From positions 24,113 through 88,112 of the forward strand of contig NZ_JANHDK010000007.1 in the NCBI RefSeq assembly GCF_024494725.1: a stretch of DNA of 64,000 nucleotides, given 5' to 3'. Shown piece after piece: positions 24,824 to 34,040 of this stretch (position 1 is the stretch's first letter; each line of letters begins with the position of its first letter). The DNA comes from Haloplanus ruber (GTDB lineage Archaea; Halobacteriota; Halobacteria; Halobacteriales; Haloferacaceae). The position numbers were made by a program, and so were the translations under genes. The notes below the pieces were generated by a model. The model was not told where the DNA came from and did not search any database. It was given only the letters and a program-made list of their open reading frames with translations.

Positions 24824-26080
24824 ATGGGGATGTTCAAACGAGACCGTCAGGTATTCGCTGATGCCGAACCACTTGACGACTCTTACGAGCCCGAAGACAT
24901 CCGTGAACGGGATGAGGAACTCGAGAAATACCAGCGAGCCCTCCAGCCGATCATCGACAACCGCCCGACGTCGAATATCTTTCTGTACGGGAAAACTGGA
25001 ACAGGAAAGACTGTCGCAACGAAGTTTATGCTGTCGCATCTTGAAAACGATGCAACTGAGTACGATGATGTCGATCTCTCGACTGTTTGGGTCAGCTGTG
25101 AGAATCTTTCCTCGTCCTACCAAGTCGCTGTCGCTCTTGTCAACGAACTCCGTGAAAGCCAGGACAAGGACCGCATCAGTACCACTGGCTATTCTCAGCA
25201 GCGGGTCTTCGACATCCTCTACGAAGAACTCGACGCGCTCGGTGGTACCGTCGTGATCGTCCTTGACGAAATCGACAACATCGGCCACTCCGATGACATT
25301 CTCTACGGGCTCCCACGAGCACGGTCGAATGGCTACGTTGGTGACGTCCGTCCGGTGATTGTTGGCATCAGCAACGACTTCCAGTTCCGTGACAATCTTT
25401 CGCCGAAGGTCAAGGACACACTCGCCGAAAAAGAGATTCTCTTCCCCCCATACGACGCGAATCAGCTGCGCTCAATTCTCAACCCACGCGCAGAGAAAGC
25501 GTTCCATGACGATGTCTTAGCGGATGACGTTGTCCCGCTCTGTGCGGCGTTTGCTGCCCAAGACACGGGATCGGCCCGGCAGGCGATCCGACTGCTCCGT
25601 GAGGCCGGCGAGCTTGCGCAAGCCGCCGACTCTGACACCGTGACCGAAGAGCACGTCCGGAACGCCCAGGACGAACTGGAAAAGAACCAACTCTATGAGG
25701 GAATGCAGGAACTCACGACACAGGGACACGCTGTCCTCTGTGCACTCTCGTATCATCAAGCACTTGACGATGTCCCCATTCGATCTCGCGACCTCTACAA
25801 ACGATACGTAAAGATCTGCGACCGGCTTGACGCCGATAGCGTGAGCGAGCGCCGCGTCCGTGACCACCTCTCGGATATGAATATGCTTGGGCTCATCAGC
25901 GTCTATGAACGGAACGAAGGGCTCTCTGCTGGCCGGTACCACGAATACGAGCTCGATGTTCCGCTGAAGGCCGTTCTTGAGGTCCTCCTGTCGACGACCC
26001 GCTTCGAGGAACTTGCAAATATCATCGAATCGACTGCCAACGACAATAACCTCCTCCAGTCAGATATCTCTGACTACTGA
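24824..26080 (+). CDS. orc1/cdc6: Orc1/Cdc6 origin-recognition initiator
   Basis: A 418-residue AAA+ initiator. Walker A is LYGKTGTGKT (about residues 54-63) and Walker B is VIVLDEIDNIGH (about 144-155). A sensor-2 stretch is in QDTGSARQAIRLLREAG. The C-terminal winged helix (about 310-400) includes ITVYERNEG-like sequence (LGLISVYERNEG) before a short acidic tail. It binds the adjacent ORBs and loads the replicative helicase. It starts 29 bp after the last upstream ORB, which implies autoregulation. The diverged ORB set and neighbouring parA suggest a secondary chromosomal or plasmid replicon. Confidence 0.92.
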   Translation: MGMFKRDRQVFADAEPLDDSYEPEDIRERDEELEKYQRALQPIIDNRPTSNIFLYGKTGTGKTVATKFMLSHLENDATEYDDVDLSTVWVSCENLSSSYQVAVALVNELRESQDKDRISTTGYSQQRVFDILYEELDALGGTVVIVLDEIDNIGHSDDILYGLPRARSNGYVGDVRPVIVGISNDFQFRDNLSPKVKDTLAEKEILFPPYDANQLRSILNPRAEKAFHDDVLADDVVPLCAAFAAQDTGSARQAIRLLREAGELAQAADSDTVTEEHVRNAQDELEKNQLYEGMQELTTQGHAVLCALSYHQALDDVPIRSRDLYKRYVKICDRLDADSVSERRVRDHLSDMNMLGLISVYERNEGLSAGRYHEYELDVPLKAVLEVLLSTTRFEELANIIESTANDNNLLQSDISDY

Positions 26081-26100
26081 ATCGGGATCTTGTGATAGAG

Positions 26101-26144
26101 GGGCAAGCGCATACCCTCGCCTTCAGGGACAAGAGAGTCAATTC
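26101..26144 (-). repeat. Degenerate IS605-type hairpin
   Basis: Minus-strand reading gives ttgactctcttgtccctgaa followed by ggcgagggtatgcgcttgc, which follows the pattern of the solo mini-elements (ttgac, hairpin, ..ctcc/cttgc) with many changes. It lies 20 bp after the orc stop, before the downstream ORBs. Confidence 0.4.
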
Positions 26145-26167
26145 TAACGCGGTATTGTGTTACTGAG

Positions 26168-26360
26168 AGCTCCGGAAACGACGGAGGGTAAATATAGTCC
26201 TGAAACCCGAAAATCGTAGTGAGAAAGCGTATACTACCAGTATCTTCCCACTCAATATTTCGAACCTGATGATGAATGTTTAGTTAGACTAGCCTAGCCG
26301 CATGGCAAAAGCTTCGGAAACGGTGGAGGGGTAGGAAAGCTTCGGAAACACCGGAGGGTA
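26168..26360 (+). repeat. ORB-like repeats downstream of orc1/cdc6
   Basis: Three plus-strand copies: 26168-26190 (agctccggaaacgacggagg), 26309-26333 (aagcttcggaaacggtggag) and 26338-26360 (agcttcggaaacaccggagg), each continuing ..gggta. They share orientation with the ORBs just before orc. They may extend the origin or tune initiation. Confidence 0.8.
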
Positions 26361-26595
26361 CAGTTCCCACTTCAGCCAGTTCGAAGCAGTACGCATCGAT
26401 GTACTCAGTGTATCAACTGGCACTCGGATTGAATTTAATCAACTGCGGACATCTATTGCGATAGCGAGCTCCCGACAAGGACAGTCGGTGGTTGAGCGTA
26501 TTGGTGATGCCGGGGTACAGAAAGTTTACCTCCACACAAGCGCAGATCGAGTATCAAGCTCGGGTTCGTGTTGCAGAGTGATAGTTAAAAAGCAT

Positions 26596-27000
26596 TCACC
26601 GATTTTTCATCCCATATCCCCACCGCTGCAGAACTTCCTCGGGTGTTGTCCCTTCTCCGCCAGCAACCAACACTGCCTCGACAACATCGGTCTTGTAGAC
26701 CTTCTCGTCGAACCGGTCCTCAATACGGCCAATGGTTTCCTCGATCAAATCTTCAGTCTCAGACTGCAGAAAGACCGGCTGTTGATTCCGTCCTTGTTTT
26801 ACCGAATCACGTCTGTACTTGTATGGGAGCGCTTGCTTCTGTGCCTGATCGCTTGGGCTAATGACGGCCGTTGACCCAGACTCCGAATCTGTTCGCTCTT
26901 TCTTCGACGATGCGTTATCGGAGGCTTCCGATTCAGGGGGCGTGTCCACTGTCTCTGAGCTATTCTCAGCAAATGGGTCGTCACCGGCGCCGGGTTTCAT
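26596..27000 (-). CDS. ParA partner protein (predicted partition/DNA-binding)
   Basis: A 134-residue protein starting at ATG 27000, overlapping the parA stop (ATGA). The N-terminal ~75 residues are acidic, Ser/Thr-rich and probably disordered. The C-terminal ~55 residues (VFLQSETEDLIEETIGRIED, then VYKTDVVEAVLVAG) look like a small helical DNA-binding domain, possibly ribbon-helix-helix. Its position as the second gene after parA suggests the ParB/centromere-binding role in a haloarchaeal partition system. There is no similarity to canonical ParB. Confidence 0.65.
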   Translation of the reverse strand: MKPGAGDDPFAENSSETVDTPPESEASDNASSKKERTDSESGSTAVISPSDQAQKQALPYKYRRDSVKQGRNQQPVFLQSETEDLIEETIGRIEDRFDEKVYKTDVVEAVLVAGGEGTTPEEVLQRWGYGMKNR

Positions 27001-27836
27001 GCTGGGGCCTCCACAGTTTCCCGTAGGTGGTCCGCGAGTGAGTCGATCCGTTCGAGCGTCTCTAACTCGTAGTCCCGTCTTCGTGACCGATACTCTTCGA
27101 TATATTTGAACGCCGAACACTGTTGTCGCCAGCAGCCCTCGAATAACGATCCGCGTTCGTTCAGTACGACTGGAATATCGTATTCCCGTTTTTTGATGTC
27201 AGCGAGCATATCCTGCTGGTCGTTTGTTCCTTTGAACCGGTTGGGAACAATTGCGAGGACGCCCACGTTGATGTTGAGGTTCTCTTCGAGTCCTGGGACG
27301 AGTTCTTCCAGTCCGTCGACGGATTTTCGCCCCTTACCCGACGGTTCGAACGGCACGAGGAGGGCACGGGTGGCGTGGATGGCATTATACAATTTGACAT
27401 CAGCTGTCGCCGGCGGATCGACGATGAGGGTGTCGTACGTCTCGTGAATATCGTTCTCGCGGAGGACACGTAATAGCTGGACATTGCGGTTCCAGTTTTC
27501 ACCGAAGTCGTTTGCTTCCTCTTCCCGTCGATTCAAGTGGCGATCGAGTTGTTCGAGGCTATTGTGCGCCGGAACGACGTCAACGCCTTCACTGGTTTCG
27601 ATGAGATCTTCGAACGGACCTCGTTCGCGTTCAACCATGTGCCGGACGAGGGAGTCGGCCTGCGCGTCGCTCCGGTAGTCTCCCACATCCAAGAGGTACG
27701 AAACTGACGCTTCTTGGGGATCCAAGTCCATGACCAGGACTTTTCGTCCCGCACGTGCGTCCGATACAGCGAGGTTCGCCGCAAGGGTGGATTTACCGAC
27801 GCCGCCCGCCTCCGAGTACGTCGTATAGGCCAGCAT
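26997..27836 (-). CDS. parA: ParA/Soj-family partition ATPase
   Basis: From ATG 27836 (MLAYTTYSEAGGVGKSTLAA) the protein is 279 residues. The deviant Walker A is SEAGGVGKSTLA, Walker A' is VLVMDLDPQEAS and Walker B is TLIVDPPAT. ParA ATPases segregate replicons on the nucleoid with a centromere-binding partner, here probably the overlapping downstream gene. The frame extends nine codons further up (27863), but those residues precede the fold. It lies next to orc, which is typical of haloarchaeal extra-chromosomal replicons. Confidence 0.9.
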   Translation of the reverse strand: MLAYTTYSEAGGVGKSTLAANLAVSDARAGRKVLVMDLDPQEASVSYLLDVGDYRSDAQADSLVRHMVERERGPFEDLIETSEGVDVVPAHNSLEQLDRHLNRREEEANDFGENWNRNVQLLRVLRENDIHETYDTLIVDPPATADVKLYNAIHATRALLVPFEPSGKGRKSVDGLEELVPGLEENLNINVGVLAIVPNRFKGTNDQQDMLADIKKREYDIPVVLNERGSLFEGCWRQQCSAFKYIEEYRSRRRDYELETLERIDSLADHLRETVEAPA

Positions 27837-27879
27837 AGCTCTACAACGACAGGGAATATTCATAAAACTAAGTCAGACA

Positions 27880-28015
27880 GTATAGCTGAGCGGTATAGCT
27901 GTATTGCTTGAATATTCTATCTAGCTATTTAATTCAGTTATATTGTATAGCCAGCTAATCCAGCTGAACGGCTAAAATAATCTAACTCGCTATACAATCT
28001 AGTAATCAAATTCAG
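27880..28015. repeat. AT-rich iteron-like region upstream of parA
   Basis: A strongly AT-rich stretch with repeated tatagct / agct / tagc units: agtatagctgagcggtatag, tctagctattt, tatagccagctaatcc, agctgaacggct, cgctatacaat. The spacing is irregular. Position directly before the parA promoter fits a partition (centromere) site or operator array. Confidence 0.5.
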
Positions 28016-28050
28016 CGAATCGTTCTAACGAAGCGAACTATCTGGAATGT

Positions 28051-28412
28051 TTGTCTAAGGGGCGAGACCGATAGCTCGGCGAGCGACTTGTCGACGCTCC
28101 GGACGTCTTGGTCTGCTCGACGAGCGAAATCGTCCCGACGCTGTGGTTGGCTGGGGGTGCCGGCGTTGACGACCTCTCGTTGAGTCAGTGGTTGGACATC
28201 GACTATCAGCAACTCGCAAGTCGGTCAACGTACTTGACCTATGGCCATGTTGGCCACTCGCTGGCGCGGTACAACGTCCCCGGGCGGGCCAGCAATGATG
28301 AGTCGAACACGTTCTTCTACGAGGAGACGAACCTCAACGGCGTTCTCGAGCTTGTGTCGCGCTCGAAAAAGACGACTTCGTCGTGGGTAGCTCAAACTGA
28401 GCTCTCTGATGC
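28051..28412 (+). pseudogene. Unidentified gene fragment
   Basis: An open frame with natural composition: LVDAPDVLVCSTSEIVPTLW, then LSLSQWLDIDYQQLASRSTY and SNTFFYEETNLNGVLELV. There is no clear start (TTG at 28108 at best), and the 3' part runs antisense into the end of the AddA-like gene, where the sequence is clearly coding on the other strand. It is probably a truncated gene. No family was recognised. Confidence 0.35.
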
Positions 28413-28415
28413 TAA

Positions 28416-31400
28416 TCACTCAGAATCGGCAAGGCTTGCGAGCCACTCAGGAACTGGCGCAATAGGAGATGTCACGACTGCTGACTCAACCGACTCACCC
28501 AGATATGTGAGTCGTGCAGCCACCGAACATTCTGCTGGAAGTTGTCGCTTAAGCACCCATCCATAGAACGCCGTCTGCAGCTGATGCTCTTTTTTCGTTT
28601 GTTGATTGATGGGTGTGTGCGTGAGCTTCAGTTCGTCAACAACCCACTGTCCATCGGACTGCATAGAGACGATGTCTGCTCGATTTTGGGTTTCTATCTC
28701 GATGTCATCTATCTCAAGCACGGTATGGATCGGTTCCTCAACGTACTGGGCTTGGGCCTGCTGGATCTCCGCCCAAGTATCGCTCTTAGCAAATTGTGGA
28801 CAAATACGATCACTGAGATACGTCTGAATCGAAGTTCGTATCTCAGGCGTGATCCGAAAATTCGAGGCTGCAAGGCTCTGAGCTAGAATATCTGGAAGCG
28901 GTTCATCAAACGACCGGAGTTTCGCGGTAGACAAACTCTGCGCGACGGCACTTGTGAGAATCTGATGCGTGATTTCTCCAAGTTGTTCTCGTCCAATCCC
29001 ATCCGGTAGGTCTGCGTCTCCTGCTGTACGTTGAGTAGAGACTCTCTTTTCTCCCTCATCTAGGATATATTGCGCCTTTGAACTAGCCGAATCAGCGGCA
29101 AGTTGGTACATCGATGTTGCATTTACATATCGACTTGTCCATCCGGTCTTGACCTCAGATGGGGCGTACGCGCTCTGAGGCGCTGGTTGTTGGCTCTCAC
29201 TTGATTTCCCCTCTGCCCATGCAACGTCGTTCACACCTACCGTGAGTGTCTCTTCTTTCCCAGTGTCGGACACTGGTGCTTCGTATGTCCCTGCTGATGA
29301 GTTCTTTTCAAACGAGAGCTCGTCAGCTAGCGTTGCTATCCACGACGTTTCAGCACCGGTATTCCGGCGCTCAACTGGAAGTGAAAGGACGAGATGATCG
29401 CGTGCTCTCGTGAGAGCAACGTACAGGAGTCGCCACTGTTCTGCACAGTGCCGTTGACTAACCCTACTGAGCGCTGGAGGACCAGCGACGTAACCGTTAT
29501 TCCGGTAGTCACTTGCCCACCGAAGTGGCCCATAGTCCGTCGTTGCACGCCCCTGATCATCTGACCGTGTGAGCGGTGTTCGAGAGACTGTCTCTGGCGG
29601 CGCAAGCGCCAGTGTATCGCCGAGTGCGAGAAATGTGTCAGTATGCGGCCCTCGAAAGTTTACGGAGCCGCTCGCATCTGCGAGACAGACAACGCTGTCT
29701 TCGTCGCCTTTCATATTGTGGATCGTCCGAAACACGACATCGTACTCCTCTTGATTTGGAACGGGGAGGACGAGACCATCCTTTGGCTCCGCAGCGTAGC
29801 CGTCCAGAATCTGTGCAAGTTCTCTCAGTGAATATCGCTCATCGCCTTCCCAAGCTTCAATCGAGTAGAGAAGTGCATCGCAGGCGGCCAGGCGTCGCTC
29901 TGGATTTGCTACTTGATCAAGTGGGTCTGCACGCAAGCTGAGCATCTCGATGATCTCTTCGGCAACGATCGAGCCTGGATCACTTGCGTGCTGAGCACGC
30001 CGCCGCGCAAGGGCCACGAGCCCGGCCAGAAATCCGTCTTCAGTGGCTGCTTGTCGATCAGAATCAACACGTTCTGCTACGGCATCGATCTGATATCCGG
30101 CATTCTCGAATAGCCTGCTGTTCTCGGACGAGAGCGGGAGACACTCGGACTCAACGAGGCTACGGGTGCGTTCGGGATCATATGGCTCAACTAGCCACCA
30201 GACGACTCGACAGATGAGCTTGATCAGCGGGTTCGAAAACAGGTGGGTACTTGCATTGACGACAGCGAACCCTTGTTCTGTCAGCTGTTCCGCCAACTCA
30301 TCCATATTCGAGCGGCTTGCAAACAGGACCGTCACGGTGTCATTTTCGAATGTTCCATCTGTAAGTCCGCCACCGAGATAATTCGCTAATGGTGTTACTT
30401 CTGTCTCGAACCACTGTGGGGTTCCGGGCGGACCTTCTGGCTGTGTGTATCCTGCAATATGGACTGCAGGGTCTGCTGTACCAGTTCGCGTCGGCTTGAG
30501 TGAGGTATAGTCCGTGTTCGCCGAGACAGCCTTGACACCGCCCCCACGGGCTGGATCAGTGAACACGTCTCCAAAGACTGTATCCACGGCTGCTGCGATG
30601 TCTGGGCGCATCCGGTAGGTGCGAGACCCAGAATAGGATTGATACTCTATCCACTCTGTCTCGAAGTATTCGCCATGCTTGAAAGCCGTTACAAACTGCT
30701 CTGGTCGTGCATTCCGCCAAACGTAGATGCACTGATCGACATCGCCAGCCATCAGCACCCGTGTCCTGTCGGTAACAAACGGCGCTAACGCATCATGCTG
30801 TGCAATCGAGATATCTTGTGCTTCGTCGATGAGTAGCGACTGGAACTTGGCGGCATATCGCTCTTTCACGCGGGCTCGGTATTCCTCCGACGCACCCTTG
30901 TCGGTGCCAGCTACGTCCTCCAGCGGGTTGTCGAAGTATTCCGCGATCCAATAAGCGATGTCAGCGTGTGAAACAACACCCTGCTCACGGCACGCAGCAT
31001 CGTACGCACGTTCGTACCCTTCGAGAACAATACAGAACTCTTCGATACAGGTGAGCCACTCAGTATAGCACTCTTGATCGCGTTTGACAGCCTCGCTTGT
31101 TTCCTCGTCTGTTCCAAGCGGCTGTTGGGCTGCAAAATCGGTGGCGATGTCGTCGTCGTAGAAGGTCCGTATATCGGCAAGGAGGTCTGAAAATGTCTCT
31201 GGTGGTCCATTCGGATACACGTCGTTGACGGTCTCTCGAAGCCGGGCCTCGAAGTCGTCGGTCGAGAGCCGCCGATCACGCTTTTTGACTCTTGCGTCCT
31301 CGAGAAGCGACTGAAGACGGCCGTCCGAATCCGCAGTCGTCGGATACGCAGTCTCAAGCCGTGTACAGAGCTCAGAATAGGCCTCATTTTGACGGACCGA

Positions 31401-31877
31401 CGCCATGCAATTCTGTCGGAGGAGCGAGAGCTGCGAAGCGTTCCCGACGCTCGGCATACTATCGAAGCCAAGTTCAGACGCAATATCCTCGAAAATGCCA
31501 CGAAGAACGCTGTCTATTGTTCCAATATGATCTGTCATCTGTAGTCGACGCTTGAGCCGGTCTGCCGTCTCGAAGGATATCTGGACAGGGTACTGTTCAT
31601 CCGTGTCTTCAGCAAACGCTTCAAGCGCATTTCTGATGCCTGGCTTGATGCTCGCTGCATCCTCACGTGAAAACGAGAGCACACAGAGCTGTTGTTCGGG
31701 GCACCGATCGCCGGCCGCATCAGCCCGAACAAGTGTCTCTGCGGCGATCTGGTTGAGTGTCGTGGACTTCCCAAACCCTGGTTTGCAATCCAAAACGAAG
31801 AGGCCAGCGTCGTGCTGAAAGTAGTCCCCACGGATATCGGCCTGTGTCCCCTTCAAGGGGGGAACAGTCTCCGTCAT
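28416..31877 (-). CDS. UvrD/AddA-like helicase with C-terminal PD-(D/E)XK nuclease
   Basis: A 1153-residue SF1 helicase-nuclease. Walker A is CKPGFGKSTTLNQ near residue 35; Walker B is LLIDEAQDIS (about 365), followed by GDVDQCIYVWRNA (motif III). Late helicase motifs include YVALTRARDHLVLSLP. The C-terminus (about 1080-1140) has a RecB-type nuclease signature: NRADIVSM, then VVDELKLTH. The upstream gene overlaps by four bases and resembles the AddB partner. AddAB/RecBCD-type complexes process double-strand breaks and degrade linear DNA. The location beside an origin suggests a replicon-borne repair or defence function. Confidence 0.85.
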   Translation of the reverse strand: MTETVPPLKGTQADIRGDYFQHDAGLFVLDCKPGFGKSTTLNQIAAETLVRADAAGDRCPEQQLCVLSFSREDAASIKPGIRNALEAFAEDTDEQYPVQISFETADRLKRRLQMTDHIGTIDSVLRGIFEDIASELGFDSMPSVGNASQLSLLRQNCMASVRQNEAYSELCTRLETAYPTTADSDGRLQSLLEDARVKKRDRRLSTDDFEARLRETVNDVYPNGPPETFSDLLADIRTFYDDDIATDFAAQQPLGTDEETSEAVKRDQECYTEWLTCIEEFCIVLEGYERAYDAACREQGVVSHADIAYWIAEYFDNPLEDVAGTDKGASEEYRARVKERYAAKFQSLLIDEAQDISIAQHDALAPFVTDRTRVLMAGDVDQCIYVWRNARPEQFVTAFKHGEYFETEWIEYQSYSGSRTYRMRPDIAAAVDTVFGDVFTDPARGGGVKAVSANTDYTSLKPTRTGTADPAVHIAGYTQPEGPPGTPQWFETEVTPLANYLGGGLTDGTFENDTVTVLFASRSNMDELAEQLTEQGFAVVNASTHLFSNPLIKLICRVVWWLVEPYDPERTRSLVESECLPLSSENSRLFENAGYQIDAVAERVDSDRQAATEDGFLAGLVALARRRAQHASDPGSIVAEEIIEMLSLRADPLDQVANPERRLAACDALLYSIEAWEGDERYSLRELAQILDGYAAEPKDGLVLPVPNQEEYDVVFRTIHNMKGDEDSVVCLADASGSVNFRGPHTDTFLALGDTLALAPPETVSRTPLTRSDDQGRATTDYGPLRWASDYRNNGYVAGPPALSRVSQRHCAEQWRLLYVALTRARDHLVLSLPVERRNTGAETSWIATLADELSFEKNSSAGTYEAPVSDTGKEETLTVGVNDVAWAEGKSSESQQPAPQSAYAPSEVKTGWTSRYVNATSMYQLAADSASSKAQYILDEGEKRVSTQRTAGDADLPDGIGREQLGEITHQILTSAVAQSLSTAKLRSFDEPLPDILAQSLAASNFRITPEIRTSIQTYLSDRICPQFAKSDTWAEIQQAQAQYVEEPIHTVLEIDDIEIETQNRADIVSMQSDGQWVVDELKLTHTPINQQTKKEHQLQTAFYGWVLKRQLPAECSVAARLTYLGESVESAVVTSPIAPVPEWLASLADSE

Positions 31878-33982
31878 TTATTCACCCCCTCTGTGCTGAC
31901 GTCCTCTGGGATCGAATTCCGGAGTCGGTCAGGTAACGCGGCATCGTAGTCCAACAGTTCGTGATACGCTTCTGCACCGAGTGTCGTTGTCGAGAGTTCC
32001 TCTAGCAGTGGTGATCGCTGATAGGTGACCCCTTCCATATCTTCGGTAAACCGAGTCACGATCATGTGATTTGTCGCCGTCCGGAGTGCGTCGACTGCGT
32101 GGTCGTACTCGCGTTCTTCAGTCCACGCACCTCTGACCCCAAGACTGCGTGCCTCGGGTGAGTCGCCGTCTGTAACGGCCGTTTGGACCTTCACTGGCAA
32201 TTCGCCGTGGGGCTGCTGTGGCCATTCACCGTCGACAAACCCGAGTGCGATGACGTATGCATACGAGCGTAACCATGTGTCAGTCGCATCGAGTACATCG
32301 AGTCGCTCAGCGTTCTCGTGTTCTCGGCGGCCTGGGCGAACTGTCGCGATCGTCTCGATCACTTCCAGAACTGACGACCATGACGACTCAATCTGGTGTC
32401 GGTCACGCCAGTCAGCGTATTTCGCACGCGCCTCCCGTAGCAAGTGCTCGGAATCGGTATCCCCAGCGACACGCTGCATGGCCCGGGCAGCACGTGAGGT
32501 TTCTGCATATGCTGCTGTATCGTTTTCCTCGATGTCCGGAAGAACAACAGTCTCAAACCCATTCAGGACTGGACCAAGCGTAGCGAGAATATCATCTGGC
32601 TCCGGCGCACACCGATGGCGCTGACACCAGTCAAGATAGTTCTCGAAGCGACGCTGAGTATTCGAACCAATCGATGTTGTCATGCCAACAGTGTCACGCC
32701 ACTGAGCCAGCGTTCCGGAATAGTCCGTGCCGACTTCCTGTCGGAGTTCACTAATTTCAGCAGGTGTAAACGGCCTGATGACCTCATCTCTTTTCGCGTC
32801 ATCCTCCGTGACGATCCACTGACATTTCAGTGGCTGGAACATGGTCTCCGTATCGATGGAGGTGTCGTCAGACGCAGCGGCAAGCAGCGAACAGGTTTCA
32901 GCTACAACCCGATACGGGAGCGTTCGCTTCAGTTCTAGCTGCGTCCAAAATGAGAGACGGCGTCCGTATATGTCCGATGCAGTAGTCAAAACACGTTCAT
33001 ACTTGTCGATGTCGCGAGCGACAATCGCGATATCGCTCACAGATACGCCCTTTTGAAGAAGCCCATCACACGTCGCCACTGCAGCCCTTGCCTCCTCCGC
33101 GCGTGTCTTGGCTACAATCTCTGTTACTGGCGTGGTCCGGAACTCACTGATCTGCGAGCGAGCAACCGAATCGGATGTACTGGGAGTACCACCACTGTTT
33201 AGTCGTGACCGAAGTCGGCTGGCAATCCGCGGACCAGTGTGTGCTCGGAGATAGAGATGCACAGTACTCGACGTCTCACGACCGATAGCCGTCAGAAACG
33301 TGAGCAACGGCGTTCCCAACGTACTTATTCCGACGACGTTGATCCGTTCAATCCCGGAGTATTTGTTCTGCCAAACACTACCTTCCGAGCCCGTTACTAC
33401 TTCAGCACCGGCTTCTAAAACTGCCGCTGACGAGGTGTATTCCTCGACGCTATTCCGGAGTTGCTTCTCCAGACTGCTGATGCCTGTCAGAAGATCAAGG
33501 GCATCTCTACTAGCAACCCCGTCAAGCTCATCACAGACCGTTTCAAGTGCGGAATGGCGTGTTGGTTGATTTCCTGTAAGTAGCAACACCTCCTCTCGCG
33601 CCGCTTCGATCTGATCTAACTGAGTTGTAAGCGACGTTCCGAAGACGCGAGATAATCGAGAAGCATCTCCAGATGGAGACACCAACAGGTCTTCTAGCAC
33701 CCGGAGACGATCCATTCGATCAAGAACCGCTGGATCTGACTCTTTCGCCGTCGCGATAAGCTCGGTCGCCATCGTTGCTGGCGCGAGGAATGCAAGTGAA
33801 CTTCGCGGCCGATTTGCATCAGCGATCGCTCGTTTTAGATTCCGCCGATGAAACTGCTCAGGAGCAACAACAATATCTGTTGGCTGTTGAGCACGGTGAG
33901 CGCGGTTGACCAGCTCCTCCTCTTCGCATATATGGACAGTGTCTACGTTAACGGGCGGCTTTGAATGGAGGCGACTATTCAT
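31874..33982 (-). CDS. AddB-like partner of the helicase-nuclease
   Basis: From ATG 33982 (MNSRLHSKPP) the protein is 702 residues; the longer frame from 34111 runs into an IS element and is rejected. The N-terminal half has a helicase-like layout without an intact Walker A: DIVVAPEQFHRRNLKRAI, INVVGISTLGTPLLTFL, SVSDIAIVARDIDKYERVL (a typical AddB/RexB/UvrD2 motif). Further on is YAYVIALGFVDGEWPQQP and late LRTATNHMIVTRF, as in inactivated-helicase AddB subunits. The ATGA overlap with the downstream AddA-like gene shows a coupled complex. No Fe-S nuclease motif is visible. Confidence 0.75.
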   Translation of the reverse strand: MNSRLHSKPPVNVDTVHICEEEELVNRAHRAQQPTDIVVAPEQFHRRNLKRAIADANRPRSSLAFLAPATMATELIATAKESDPAVLDRMDRLRVLEDLLVSPSGDASRLSRVFGTSLTTQLDQIEAAREEVLLLTGNQPTRHSALETVCDELDGVASRDALDLLTGISSLEKQLRNSVEEYTSSAAVLEAGAEVVTGSEGSVWQNKYSGIERINVVGISTLGTPLLTFLTAIGRETSSTVHLYLRAHTGPRIASRLRSRLNSGGTPSTSDSVARSQISEFRTTPVTEIVAKTRAEEARAAVATCDGLLQKGVSVSDIAIVARDIDKYERVLTTASDIYGRRLSFWTQLELKRTLPYRVVAETCSLLAAASDDTSIDTETMFQPLKCQWIVTEDDAKRDEVIRPFTPAEISELRQEVGTDYSGTLAQWRDTVGMTTSIGSNTQRRFENYLDWCQRHRCAPEPDDILATLGPVLNGFETVVLPDIEENDTAAYAETSRAARAMQRVAGDTDSEHLLREARAKYADWRDRHQIESSWSSVLEVIETIATVRPGRREHENAERLDVLDATDTWLRSYAYVIALGFVDGEWPQQPHGELPVKVQTAVTDGDSPEARSLGVRGAWTEEREYDHAVDALRTATNHMIVTRFTEDMEGVTYQRSPLLEELSTTTLGAEAYHELLDYDAALPDRLRNSIPEDVSTEGVNK

Positions 33983-34040
33983 ATTCTCTCGTTTTGTGAC
34001 CAGAATCCAGTACAAACGCGCGTCTGACATCCTCCCACGG

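Noticed and set aside
24198..26360. Repeats considered as a CRISPR array
   Set aside because: Copies are unevenly spaced, occur in both orientations and surround an orc gene; they match ORBs, not CRISPR repeats.
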